This document shows positions 34,971 through 42,640 of a stretch of DNA of 64,000 nt, one piece after another (within the stretch, counting starts at the first letter, position 1; each line of letters starts with the position of its first letter). This DNA comes from Pseudodesulfovibrio cashew (GTDB lineage Bacteria; Desulfobacterota; Desulfovibrionia; Desulfovibrionales; Desulfovibrionaceae): contig NZ_CP046400.1 of assembly GCF_009762795.1 (NCBI RefSeq), positions 3,307,501 through 3,371,500 of the forward strand, written 5' to 3'. The translations under genes and the position numbers were made by a program. Under the pieces are notes generated by a model. It was not told the origin of the DNA, did not search any database, and worked only from the letters and a program-made list of their open reading frames with translations.

Positions 34971-36350
34971 ATGAGAAGAAACGTGATTATAACACTGGCT
35001 ATCGCGATGACCGCCCTTTTCGCGACAGCGGCGGCAGCACAAAACTTCCCGAAGGTTCGGGAATTGCGCATGGATAGGGCAACTCCACCTCAGGGTGTTG
35101 CCTGTATCGAATGTCATAAACAGGAAACTCCGGGCATCTTTGCCGATTGGGCTATGAGTCGACACGCCTCGGCAGGTATCACCTGCCTTGACTGCCACCA
35201 GGCACAACCCGGCGATAAAGATATCGCAGTAGACCATGAAAAATATTACTCCAGAGGCGATATGCCCATGGGCGAGAAACAGTACTTTGTTCCCATCGCC
35301 TCTCCCGTCACCCCCAAAGACTGCTCCCGTTGCCATCCCGACGAGGCCAAGCAGTATTCCAAGAGCAAGCACGCCAACACGATTGAAGTCATGTGGAAGA
35401 TCGACCCGTGGCTGAATCAGGGCATGAATTCCGACAATGAACGGAAGACCGGTTGCTACTACTGTCACGGAACGGTGCTCAAGATGAAAGATGGCAAGCT
35501 GGACCCGGCCACCTGGCCCAATGTCGGCGTCGGTCGTGTGAACCTGGATGGATCCCTTGGTAGCTGTACCAGTTGTCACACCCGTCACCGTTTCTCGGTG
35601 ATGGAAGCACGCAAGCCCGAGACCTGCGGCCAGTGCCACCTGGGCCCGGATCATCCACAAATAGAGATCTTCAACGAATCCAAGCATGGCGACATCTACC
35701 AGGCCTTCAAGCACGAATACAACTTCGACTCCGCTCCCGGAGCATGGACTCCCGGTGTGGATTATCGCGCCCCGACTTGTGCGTCCTGTCATATGTCCGG
35801 TTCCGGCAAGCAGCCGACCACCCACGATGTGACCGAACGTCTTTCCTGGGAACTCCAGGCTCCCCTGACTGTTCGTCCGCAGGACTTCAAGCCGTTCCCG
35901 TCCGGCACGGATTGGAAAGTCGAGCGTGACAAGATGAAGGACATCTGCAAGCAGTGCCACGGCACCGCTTGGGTCGAGGATCATTACACCCAGACCGACA
36001 AGGCTGTGGAAGAGTATAACGAGAACTACTTCAAGCCTGCCAAGAAGATGCTTGATGATCTGTACACCAAGGGACTGCTCGACAAGTCCAAGTTCTTCGA
36101 CGAACACCTTGAAGTCGAATACTATGAACTGTGGCACCACGAAGGCCGTCGCGCAAGAATGGGTTCTGCCATGATGGCCCCGGACTATGCATGGTGGCAT
36201 GGGTTCTATGAGTGCAAGCACCGCTACAACAAGTTCATGGAAGAAGCGCGGCACCTCATTGAGACCAACACCAAGGCCTACAAGTACCCTGACTTCCCGA
36301 ACACTGGTGGAGATACCACCAAGCCTGTGGAAGTTTTTGGCAAGCAGTAA
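34971..36350 (+). CDS. Octaheme cytochrome c, hydroxylamine-oxidoreductase (HAO) family
   Basis: 459-residue periplasmic cytochrome with a cleavable signal (hydrophobic 5-22, ending AAAAQ). It has eight CxxCH sites: CIECH, CLDCH, CSRCH, CYYCH, CTSCH, CGQCH, CASCH and CKQCH. It has no CxxCK, so it is not a standard NrfA nitrite reductase. The late MAPDYAWWHGFYE is like the C-terminal part of HAO-family proteins. With a quinol dehydrogenase immediately upstream it probably runs reductively, for example nitrite to hydroxylamine or ammonium, as proposed for epsilonproteobacterial HAO. The catalytic Tyr cross-link of ammonia-oxidiser HAO cannot be judged by eye. Confidence 0.87.
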   Translation: MRRNVIITLAIAMTALFATAAAAQNFPKVRELRMDRATPPQGVACIECHKQETPGIFADWAMSRHASAGITCLDCHQAQPGDKDIAVDHEKYYSRGDMPMGEKQYFVPIASPVTPKDCSRCHPDEAKQYSKSKHANTIEVMWKIDPWLNQGMNSDNERKTGCYYCHGTVLKMKDGKLDPATWPNVGVGRVNLDGSLGSCTSCHTRHRFSVMEARKPETCGQCHLGPDHPQIEIFNESKHGDIYQAFKHEYNFDSAPGAWTPGVDYRAPTCASCHMSGSGKQPTTHDVTERLSWELQAPLTVRPQDFKPFPSGTDWKVERDKMKDICKQCHGTAWVEDHYTQTDKAVEEYNENYFKPAKKMLDDLYTKGLLDKSKFFDEHLEVEYYELWHHEGRRARMGSAMMAPDYAWWHGFYECKHRYNKFMEEARHLIETNTKAYKYPDFPNTGGDTTKPVEVFGKQ

Positions 36351-36373
36351 GCCACCTAACCGTTACCAATATC

Positions 36374-36408
36374 AAGAGGGAGGGGCTTAAGCCACTCCCT
36401 CTTTTTTA
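36374..36408 (+). terminator. Intrinsic terminator after octaheme gene
   Basis: Stem AAGAGGGAG/CTCCCTCTT with inner GGCTTAAGCC and a T-run (CTTTTTTATA). It separates the two-gene cytochrome operon from hcp. Confidence 0.88.
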
Positions 36409-36555
36409 TATTCAGCACTTGGACCGATGATTTATTCCTTTAACGCCACTAACCGATTCCTATTGATGAGGTCATGTTTAGTAGATACGATGAGAGTGTT
36501 TTTGCTTGAGTTTAGAGACGCTACACTCTCACATTTTCAAACAGCACGGAAACCT

Positions 36556-36759
36556 ATGCTTACCTATACCTTGATTGGCGTGTTGGCCTTTATAGCGGGC
36601 CTTGTTTTTGGAAGATATCTTTTGCCCTTTCCCCTATGGGATAGAGGGGGTTCCCTCGCCCGCCGAAATCGTAGGCAACCAGCCAACTTGAATCGCTTCA
36701 ATTTTGACAAACAAAAAAAATACGAAAAAGAAGGCCGTAAATTTCCATTTTCATATTAA
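36556..36759 (+). CDS. Possible small membrane protein
   Basis: Candidate 67-residue protein with one N-terminal helix (MLTYTLIGVLAFIAGLVFG) and a strongly basic tail ending KKYEKEGRKFPFSY. The frame is open from 36427, but the upstream part does not look like a protein. No clear ribosome site precedes the ATG at 36556. It lies in the 650-base gap between the octaheme gene and hcp. I would treat it as tentative. Confidence 0.35.
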   Translation: MLTYTLIGVLAFIAGLVFGRYLLPFPLWDRGGSLARRNRRQPANLNRFNFDKQKKYEKEGRKFPFSY

Positions 36760-36850
36760 TGAACTGTCGCCTGCCAAAAGGAAAGCATTCGACAACCACT
36801 CAGCAACGATTGATTTTTATAGAAGACTAGCTGGCTACAAGTGTTATTAA

Positions 36851-36864
36851 TTGACCCAGGTCAA
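36851..36864. promoter_or_regulatory. FNR/HcpR-type operator upstream of hcp
   Basis: TTGACCCAGGTCAA is a near-perfect 14-base dyad (TTGACC/GGTCAA around CA) with the arm spacing of CRP/FNR-family sites. It resembles the palindromes predicted for HcpR, the regulator of hcp genes in sulfate reducers. It lies 137 bases before the hcp start. Confidence 0.7.
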
Positions 36865-37001
36865 AGACAACTCCGACCAATGAAGCTAAACTATGCCCCA
36901 ACAGACTTAATAACTCAGTGTGATAACGATTAGGATAGTAACGTATCTTTCCTACTCTATTGAGATTTTCAAGCGATAACCCTTAACGCGAGGAGACATG
37001 T

Positions 37002-38663
37002 ATGTTCTGCTACCAATGTCAAGAAACGGCTAAAAACGCAGGTTGTACAATCAAAGGAATGTGCGGAAAGCCGGAGGAAACGGCCAATCTTCAAGATCTT
37101 CTGATTTTTGTCCTTAGAGGTATCGCCGTATATGGAGCAAAACTTAAGGAATTGGGACACCCGGACCGGACAAATGACGATTTCGTACTCCAAGGATTAT
37201 TTGCAACCATCACCAACGCAAATTGGGATGATGTCCGTTTCGAAGGCATGATTGAAGAAGCCCTGAATCGCCGTGACGCGCTCAAAGCGAAATTCATGGA
37301 TGCTTACAAGGCAAAAAATGGCAAAGAATATACAGACTCTCTGCCCGAGGCAGCGACATGGAGTGGGCCGGTTTCTTCCTTTGCGGAGAAAGCCAAAACC
37401 GTCGGCATCCAGGCCACGGAAGACGAAGATGTACGCTCCTTGCGAGAGTTCCTGATCATCGGCCTCAAGGGCGTGGCAGCCTATGCCGAACATGCCGCTG
37501 TACTTGGCTTCCGCAAGCCGGAAATCGATGACTTCATGCTTGAAGCACTGGCATCTACGACCAAAGATCTGTCTGTTGATGAAATGGTCGGCTTGGTTAT
37601 GAAGGCTGGAGAAACCGCAGTCACAACGATGGCTCTGCTGGATGAGGCCAACACCACCACATACGGAAACCCGGAAATCACCGAAGTCAACATCGGTGTA
37701 GGCACTAAGCCCGGCATCCTCATCAGCGGCCATGACCTCAAGGACATGGAAGAGCTGCTCAAACAGACTGAGGGAACGGGCATCGACGTCTATACGCATG
37801 GCGAGATGCTCCCTGCCAACTACTATCCGGCCTTCAAGAAGTATGACCACTTCGTAGGCAACTATGGTGGTTCATGGTGGCATCAGAACACGGAATTCGA
37901 GGACTTCAATGGCCCAATCCTTCTGACCACCAACTGTCTCGTGCCGCTCAAGAAAAGCAACACCTACCTCGACCGTCTCTATACAACGGGCGTCGTGGGG
38001 TACGAAGGAGCCAAGCATATCGCCGAACGTCCTGAAGGCGGAGCCAAGGACTTTTCGGGGATCATTGCCCAGGCAAAGCAGTGTTCGCCCCCTACGGAAC
38101 TCGAAAAGGGCACCATCGTCGGCGGCTTCGCGCATCATCAGGTCACCGCATTGGCCGACAAAGTCGTGGATGCCGTCAAGTCCGGTGCAATTAAACGATT
38201 CGTGGTCATGGCAGGTTGTGATGGACGCCAGAAGTCTCGCGAGTACTACACGGAAGTCGCAGAAAACCTTCCCAAAGACACGGTTATCCTGACCGCCGGA
38301 TGTGCCAAGTTCCGCTATAACAAGCTGAACCTCGGGGACATCGGTGGCATCCCGCGTGTCCTCGATGCAGGTCAGTGTAATGACTCCTATTCTCTTGCCG
38401 TCATTGCCCTCAAGCTCAAGGAAATCTTTGAACTGGAAGACATCAACGACCTCCCGGTGTCCTACGACATCGCCTGGTACGAGCAAAAGGCAGTCGCGGT
38501 CCTTCTCGCCCTGCTCTTCCTGGGCGTCAAAGGCATCCGCCTGGGGCCGACTCTGCCTGGATTCCTGTCCCCCAATGTAGCCAAGGTCGTCATTGAGAAG
38601 TTCGACCTCAAACCCATCGGAACCGTTCAGGAAGACATCGCTGCCATGATGGCTGGCAAATAA
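37002..38663 (+). CDS. hcp: Hydroxylamine reductase / hybrid-cluster protein Hcp
   Basis: 553-residue class I hybrid-cluster protein; reduces hydroxylamine to ammonium in vitro and acts against NO-derived stress. The N-terminal [4Fe-4S] ligands are C3, C6, C15 and C21 (FCYQCQE...[11 protein letters not shown]), the Desulfovibrio-type spacing. Hybrid-cluster regions are visible in [58 protein letters not shown] and [18 protein letters not shown] ribosome site precedes the ATG. The upstream FNR/HcpR-type palindrome and downstream terminator suggest a single-gene, HcpR-controlled transcript. Confidence 0.97.
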   Translation: MFCYQCQETAKNAGCTIKGMCGKPEETANLQDLLIFVLRGIAVYGAKLKELGHPDRTNDDFVLQGLFATITNANWDDVRFEGMIEEALNRRDALKAKFMDAYKAKNGKEYTDSLPEAATWSGPVSSFAEKAKTVGIQATEDEDVRSLREFLIIGLKGVAAYAEHAAVLGFRKPEIDDFMLEALASTTKDLSVDEMVGLVMKAGETAVTTMALLDEANTTTYGNPEITEVNIGVGTKPGILISGHDLKDMEELLKQTEGTGIDVYTHGEMLPANYYPAFKKYDHFVGNYGGSWWHQNTEFEDFNGPILLTTNCLVPLKKSNTYLDRLYTTGVVGYEGAKHIAERPEGGAKDFSGIIAQAKQCSPPTELEKGTIVGGFAHHQVTALADKVVDAVKSGAIKRFVVMAGCDGRQKSREYYTEVAENLPKDTVILTAGCAKFRYNKLNLGDIGGIPRVLDAGQCNDSYSLAVIALKLKEIFELEDINDLPVSYDIAWYEQKAVAVLLALLFLGVKGIRLGPTLPGFLSPNVAKVVIEKFDLKPIGTVQEDIAAMMAGK

Positions 38664-38674
38664 CATCAATAGCC

Positions 38675-38714
38675 CAGTGCCCGCCGGATTGCAGTTCGGC
38701 GGGCACTGCTTTTT
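38675..38714 (+). terminator. Intrinsic terminator after hcp
   Basis: Twelve-base stem CAGTGCCCGCCG/CGGCGGGCACTG with ten-base loop, followed by CTTTTTCC. Confidence 0.9.
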
Positions 38715-38777
38715 CCTGACTTTCAAGTTGGCATGCACGATTCACCCCAATCCGTATGCAAAAATAAAAGAGCGATA

Positions 38778-39371
38778 ATGAAAAAACAGTGTGATCCATT
38801 AGTGCTAACAGATGAAGACATCCTTGATGCCATGCAAGCCATGCAGGGCTATGTGGACATTACACCGGGGACGTTCAAAGAAATTTATTCGATATCGTAT
38901 GATTTGGCTTTGAAAAGAATCAGATCATTGGGAAAAGCGGAAGAGATCATGACCGCGCCCGTTCATTGCCTGAACAAAGAAATGAGCCTCACAGAGGCGG
39001 CTTCTTTCATGGCCGAACACGGCATAAGTGGCGCTCCGGTTGTCGATGGCAAAGGGCTCGTCTGCGGGGTCATTTCTGAGAAAGACTTTCTCCGCAAAAT
39101 GGGACTACCAACAACCGCAGGCATCATGTCCGTCGTTGGAGAATGTCTGACAGTCAACAAGTGCTTGGTTTCCGGCCTGCGAGGCCATTACGTCCATGAA
39201 ATAATGAGCCAACCTCCCATATCCGCACGGGAGGAAACAACGCTGGCTGAAATCTCACAACTGTTCACGAACCATTCAATAAATCGAATCCCCATCTGCA
39301 ATATGGATGGATCCCCCCTCGGAATCATAACGAGAAGCGATCTCGTCAGCTCCATGTGTCAAACGGTGTAA
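38778..39371 (+). CDS. CBS-domain pair protein
   Basis: 197-residue soluble protein with a short helical N-terminal part (about 10-55) and two CBS domains (about 60-125 and 140-195), recognisable from EIMTAPVHCLNKEMSLTEAA, ISGAPVVDGKG and INRIPICNMDGSPLGIITRS. CBS pairs sense adenine nucleotides and often gate transporters. The next gene, four bases downstream, encodes an HPP-family membrane protein; HPP and CBS domains are fused in some bacterial proteins, so here they probably act together. Confidence 0.82.
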   Translation: MKKQCDPLVLTDEDILDAMQAMQGYVDITPGTFKEIYSISYDLALKRIRSLGKAEEIMTAPVHCLNKEMSLTEAASFMAEHGISGAPVVDGKGLVCGVISEKDFLRKMGLPTTAGIMSVVGECLTVNKCLVSGLRGHYVHEIMSQPPISAREETTLAEISQLFTNHSINRIPICNMDGSPLGIITRSDLVSSMCQTV

Positions 39372-39374
39372 TAG

Positions 39375-39911
39375 ATGAATATTTTTGGAAAAATGAAAGG
39401 AACCACGCAGAGTCCTCCCAGAGTCGGAAGCTCAGAGGTAGTCTGGTCGTGGATAGGCGCCTTTCTCGGCATTGCGCTTGTGGGTTCATTTCAATCTTTG
39501 ATTGTCGATAGCATTGACCGCAACCTTCTGATCGGTTCATTCGGAGCCACGGCAGTCCTCGTCTACGGAGCGATACGCAGCCCGTTGGCGCAGCCACGAA
39601 ACGTCCTCGGCGGACATGTCCTCTCGGCGATAGTCGGTGTGCTGTCATTTCAGATAGCGGGGGACATCACCTGGCTGGCGGCGGCCCTGGCCGTATCTAC
39701 CGCCATAGCGTTGATGCACGTAACCAAGACATTACACCCTCCGGGTGGTGCGACCGCGCTCATAGCCGTGATCGGCGGCGATTCGATCCACAACCTGGGA
39801 TATTTTTATGCGCTGATTCCGGTTGGTCTCGGAGCGATTCTTCTCCTCGCAGTCGCATTAGTGGTCAACAATATGGCCGGTAAGCGGCGTTATCCCGAGT
39901 TCTGGCTTTAA
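39375..39911 (+). CDS. HPP-family membrane protein (possible nitrite channel)
   Basis: 178-residue protein with five hydrophobic helices and the namesake LHPPGGATAL motif (H121-P-P). The family is little studied in bacteria, but a plant chloroplast HPP protein transports nitrite. The position between hcp and the flavodiiron gene and beside a CBS regulator fits a nitrite-handling role; this is inference. It starts four bases after the CBS gene stop. Confidence 0.85.
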   Translation: MNIFGKMKGTTQSPPRVGSSEVVWSWIGAFLGIALVGSFQSLIVDSIDRNLLIGSFGATAVLVYGAIRSPLAQPRNVLGGHVLSAIVGVLSFQIAGDITWLAAALAVSTAIALMHVTKTLHPPGGATALIAVIGGDSIHNLGYFYALIPVGLGAILLLAVALVVNNMAGKRRYPEFWL

Positions 39912-39968
39912 ATTGGCTAGCTTCAAAGCGAATACGCTTCAACCAATCACACCATAAAGGGGGATAAA

Positions 39969-41156
39969 ATGAGTTTCAAACTGACAGAGAGCGTTACCTG
40001 GGTCGGTAAGATTGATTGGGAATTACAAAAATTCCATGGAGAGGAGTACTCAACTTTCAAAGGCTCTTCTTACAATTCATACCTCGTCCGAGATGAGAAA
40101 ACAGTTCTGATCGACACGGTCTATGGCCCCTTTGGAAAGGAATTCGTCGCCAATCTGGAAAGAGAAATCGATTTGGACAAGATCGACTACATCGTCATGA
40201 ACCACTGCGAGGTGGATCATAGCGGGGGGCTACCGGAACTCATGCGCCGCATACCGGACGTACCGATTTACTGTTCGGCCCAAGCGGTAAAAATACTGAA
40301 AGGCTACTACCACTCCGACTGGAATTTCCAGGTGGTCAAAACGGGAGACACTCTCTCCCTGGGAGAGAAAACCCTTTCCTTCATTTCAGCCCCGATGCTC
40401 CATTGGCCGGACTCCATGTTCACCTATATGGACAAGGAGAACGTCTTATTCAGCAACGACGCCTTTGGTCACCATCTCGCATCCGACCTAATGTACAACG
40501 ATTTGGTCGATCAGGAAGAACTCATGAACGAATGCATAAAATATTATGCAAACATCCTCACGCCGTTCAGCAAGTTAGTGACAAAAAAGATCAACGAAGT
40601 GGTTGGGCTGGGATTGCCCGTTGACTTCATCTTCCCCAGCCATGGCATCATGTGGCGCGATAATCCTCTTCAGATCGTACAGAAATATCTGGAGTGGGCA
40701 GGCGATTATCAGGAAGATCAAATCACCATCATCTATGACACGATGTGGAACAGCACGCGGGACATGGCTGAAGCGATCGCTTCGGGCATCCGCCAGGCAA
40801 ACAAAGACGTCGTCATCAAGATTCTCCATGTCGGGCAGCGCGACAAGAATGACATTCTTACGGAGATATTCCGCTCCAAAATGGTGGTAGCAGGTTGTTC
40901 GACCATCAACAAAGGCATTCTCTCCCACATGGCGGGCATGCTCGAAATGATCCACGGGCTTGCCTTCAAGAACAAGAAAGGAGCAGCCTTCGGCTCCTAC
41001 GGCTGGTCGGGAGAGAGTGTCAAAATGATTTCTGACAGTCTTGAAAAAGCAGGAATAGAAGTGGTCACGGACGGATTGAAAACATTGTGGAAGCCTGACG
41101 AAGCGGGTCGCCGAGAATGCGAAGCATACGGTAGAAAACTCGCAGAGAACTTATAG
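39969..41156 (+). CDS. roo: Flavodiiron protein, rubredoxin:oxygen oxidoreductase (Roo)-type
   Basis: 395-residue A-type flavoprotein that reduces NO to N2O or O2 to water with electrons from rubredoxin. The N-terminal metallo-beta-lactamase-like domain (about 1-245) holds the diiron motif HCEVDH (79-84), a later His in APMLHWPDSM and an SHGIMW segment; the C-terminal flavodoxin domain (about 250-395) binds FMN (TIIYDTMWNSTRDMAEAI). The ribosome site is AAGGGGG. No rubredoxin gene is adjacent. With hcp and the octaheme genes it makes a nitrosative-stress set. Confidence 0.94.
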   Translation: MSFKLTESVTWVGKIDWELQKFHGEEYSTFKGSSYNSYLVRDEKTVLIDTVYGPFGKEFVANLEREIDLDKIDYIVMNHCEVDHSGGLPELMRRIPDVPIYCSAQAVKILKGYYHSDWNFQVVKTGDTLSLGEKTLSFISAPMLHWPDSMFTYMDKENVLFSNDAFGHHLASDLMYNDLVDQEELMNECIKYYANILTPFSKLVTKKINEVVGLGLPVDFIFPSHGIMWRDNPLQIVQKYLEWAGDYQEDQITIIYDTMWNSTRDMAEAIASGIRQANKDVVIKILHVGQRDKNDILTEIFRSKMVVAGCSTINKGILSHMAGMLEMIHGLAFKNKKGAAFGSYGWSGESVKMISDSLEKAGIEVVTDGLKTLWKPDEAGRRECEAYGRKLAENL

Positions 41157-41173
41157 CCTTGAAAGGAAATAAT

Positions 41174-41503
41174 ATGAGCAATACCAAGAAAGTTGGAGTC
41201 GCTTTTGAAATTGAGGGATCAATTCAGTATGCCGATGACTCTGTGGTCAGCCAGACTCTGCTCAACAAGGATACAGGAACAATCACACTCTTCGCCTTTG
41301 ACGAAGGCCAGGGACTGAGCGAACACACAGCCCCGTTTGATGCAGTTGTCCACATCCTGGACGGACAGGCCCAGATCACCATTGGTGGGGAATCTCATGC
41401 AGTGAGCAAAGGCGAGATGATCATCATGCCTGCCAACATTCCTCATGCGCTTCATGCCGAGCAAAAGTTTAAGATGCTCCTGACTATGATTCGGGGAGAA
41501 TAA
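41174..41503 (+). CDS. Cupin-domain protein
   Basis: 109-residue single-domain cupin, with the metal-site regions DEGQGLSEHTAPFDAVVHILDG and MIIMPANIPHALHAEQKF, as in small stress-linked cupins. The substrate is unknown. I chose the ATG at 41174, preceded by AAAGGAAAT, over an in-frame TTG at 41159. It starts 17 bases after the Roo gene and is probably the last gene of that transcript; a 15-base hairpin follows at 41558-41593. Confidence 0.88.
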   Translation: MSNTKKVGVAFEIEGSIQYADDSVVSQTLLNKDTGTITLFAFDEGQGLSEHTAPFDAVVHILDGQAQITIGGESHAVSKGEMIIMPANIPHALHAEQKFKMLLTMIRGE

Positions 41504-41953
41504 AGCAATACAGTTTAGAATCAAATCGCAACCGCAATCCCTCCAGAATTGAAAGAGCCAATGAGTCCTTTCCTTTATAAAGGGCTCATTGGCCAATAAG
41601 TATACAAAAGGGGCTTATCCGACTTCTAGTTACTCGGATAGTCAATCCCCGCCAGCGCCCTCAGGAAGACAGAGTCTCACCACGCGGTATTCCCGTGGTA
41701 GATAGCCTTAATCCCAAGAACTTTGTCGAACACATCGGATACACCGAGTGGGCTTTCAGAAGGAAGTCCTAGTAAGGCTTCTTTGGTTACCATTTGGCAC
41801 CCAATGTTCCGAGCCTCCTCTTTTCGTCACACCCGGTTGCGCCATCTGAGAATAAGTATTACATTTTAATAAAAGAGAACTCATTGTGTTGACGGTTGGA
41901 GGCACTCAGGCAAAGGATAATATACGACCAAACCTTGCAAAGGAGGCGCTTGT
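41504..41953. other. 450-base gap with hairpins and a possible gene remnant
   Basis: This gap holds a 15-base-pair hairpin (41558-41572 with 41579-41593, one wobble pair, no T-run), a second hairpin TATCCGA/TCGGATA (41616-41640) and ACCACG/CGTGGT near 41679-41699. On the reverse strand a short frame with an ATG near 41792 reads MVTKEALLGLPSESPLGV and continues for about 38 codons without a clear ribosome site; it may be a remnant of a lost gene. No complete gene is seen. Confidence 0.45.
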
Positions 41954-42184
41954 ATGGGCGGATGTTGCGATCAAGGCTATAAGCCTAAGGAAGCGGAAAA
42001 TGTTGCCAAGGATCCGGTCTGTGGAATGAAGGTGGATTGTGGGAAGAAGGATGCCCTCAAGATCAATCATGATGGTCAGGACATCTTTTTTTGTAGCACA
42101 GCCTGCATGACCAAGTTTATAAACGATCCTGGAGCCTATTGTAATCCAAAGAAGTCGCTATTCTGTTTTTTCAAGCGACACTAA
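41954..42184 (+). CDS. Small YHS-domain metal-binding protein
   Basis: 76-residue protein with a YHS-like domain: CGMKVDCGKKDALKINHD followed by FFCSTACMTKF. Such Cys-rich modules bind copper or other soft metals and often stand next to, or inside, copper ATPases; the ATPase encoded at 42641 begins with a similar module. A further Cys pair lies at the N-terminus (GGCCDQ) and one near the end. The ribosome site AAAGGAGGCG is strong. First gene of the copper island. Confidence 0.82.
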   Translation: MGGCCDQGYKPKEAENVAKDPVCGMKVDCGKKDALKINHDGQDIFFCSTACMTKFINDPGAYCNPKKSLFCFFKRH

Positions 42185-42236
42185 ACCTCAGGGGAGCAAG
42201 AAATCTTGTTCCCCTGCAAACTTATATGAGGTTACA

Positions 42237-42512
42237 ATGAACACATTTCTTGCCAATACTGTTGCTCCTATGACCTCTAATGGTTCTGGGAACTGGGATG
42301 GACATATGATGAATACGCCCTTCGGTGGTCTAATGATGGTGCTTATTGTGGCCGCCATCGCTTATTTTGTATTCATAAGCATGAGAAGCTCTAACAGAAA
42401 GGATGGAAATGACTCCCCTCTGGAGATTTTGAAGCAGCGTTATGCCAGGGGGGAGATCGATAAGGAAACCTACGCTCGAATGAAGGAAGAAATCGAAAAC
42501 GGGAAGCGATAG
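42237..42512 (+). CDS. SHOCT-domain small membrane protein
   Basis: 91-residue protein with one transmembrane helix (about 31-48, GGLMMVLIVAAIAYFVF) and a C-terminal SHOCT motif (PLEILKQRYARGEIDKETYA). A Met/His/Asn-rich N-terminus (WDGHMMNTPFG) probably faces the periplasm. SHOCT proteins of this size often accompany copper exporters. A close relative is encoded at 57579 in the Cus operon of this window. Confidence 0.82.
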   Translation: MNTFLANTVAPMTSNGSGNWDGHMMNTPFGGLMMVLIVAAIAYFVFISMRSSNRKDGNDSPLEILKQRYARGEIDKETYARMKEEIENGKR

Positions 42513-42565
42513 TGCGTAAAAAACGCACACATTGTCAGAGTAGGTCATATCTATTCTTTATTCCC

Positions 42566-42580
42566 CTTATTCGAAATAAG
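42566..42580. promoter_or_regulatory. Short inverted repeat before copper ATPase
   Basis: CTTATT and AATAAG, a six-base perfect inverted repeat around CGA, 60 bases before the ATPase start. It is a possible repressor or activator site; no known regulator box is recognised. Confidence 0.3.
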
Positions 42581-42640
42581 ATGAGATTGTTTAATATTGT
42601 TGTCAGGAGCGGTTAATACAATACTCAGTCGGAGGCTGCC

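Noticed and set aside
34971-36350. Octaheme cytochrome as NrfA nitrite reductase
   Set aside because: NrfA has five haems, usually with a CxxCK active-site motif. This protein has eight CxxCH and no CxxCK, and its C-terminal motifs fit the HAO family.
42512-42528. GTGCGT/ACGCAC hairpin after the SHOCT gene as terminator
   Set aside because: The stem has six pairs and no T-run follows. It could be a weak element, but evidence is too small to list as a terminator.
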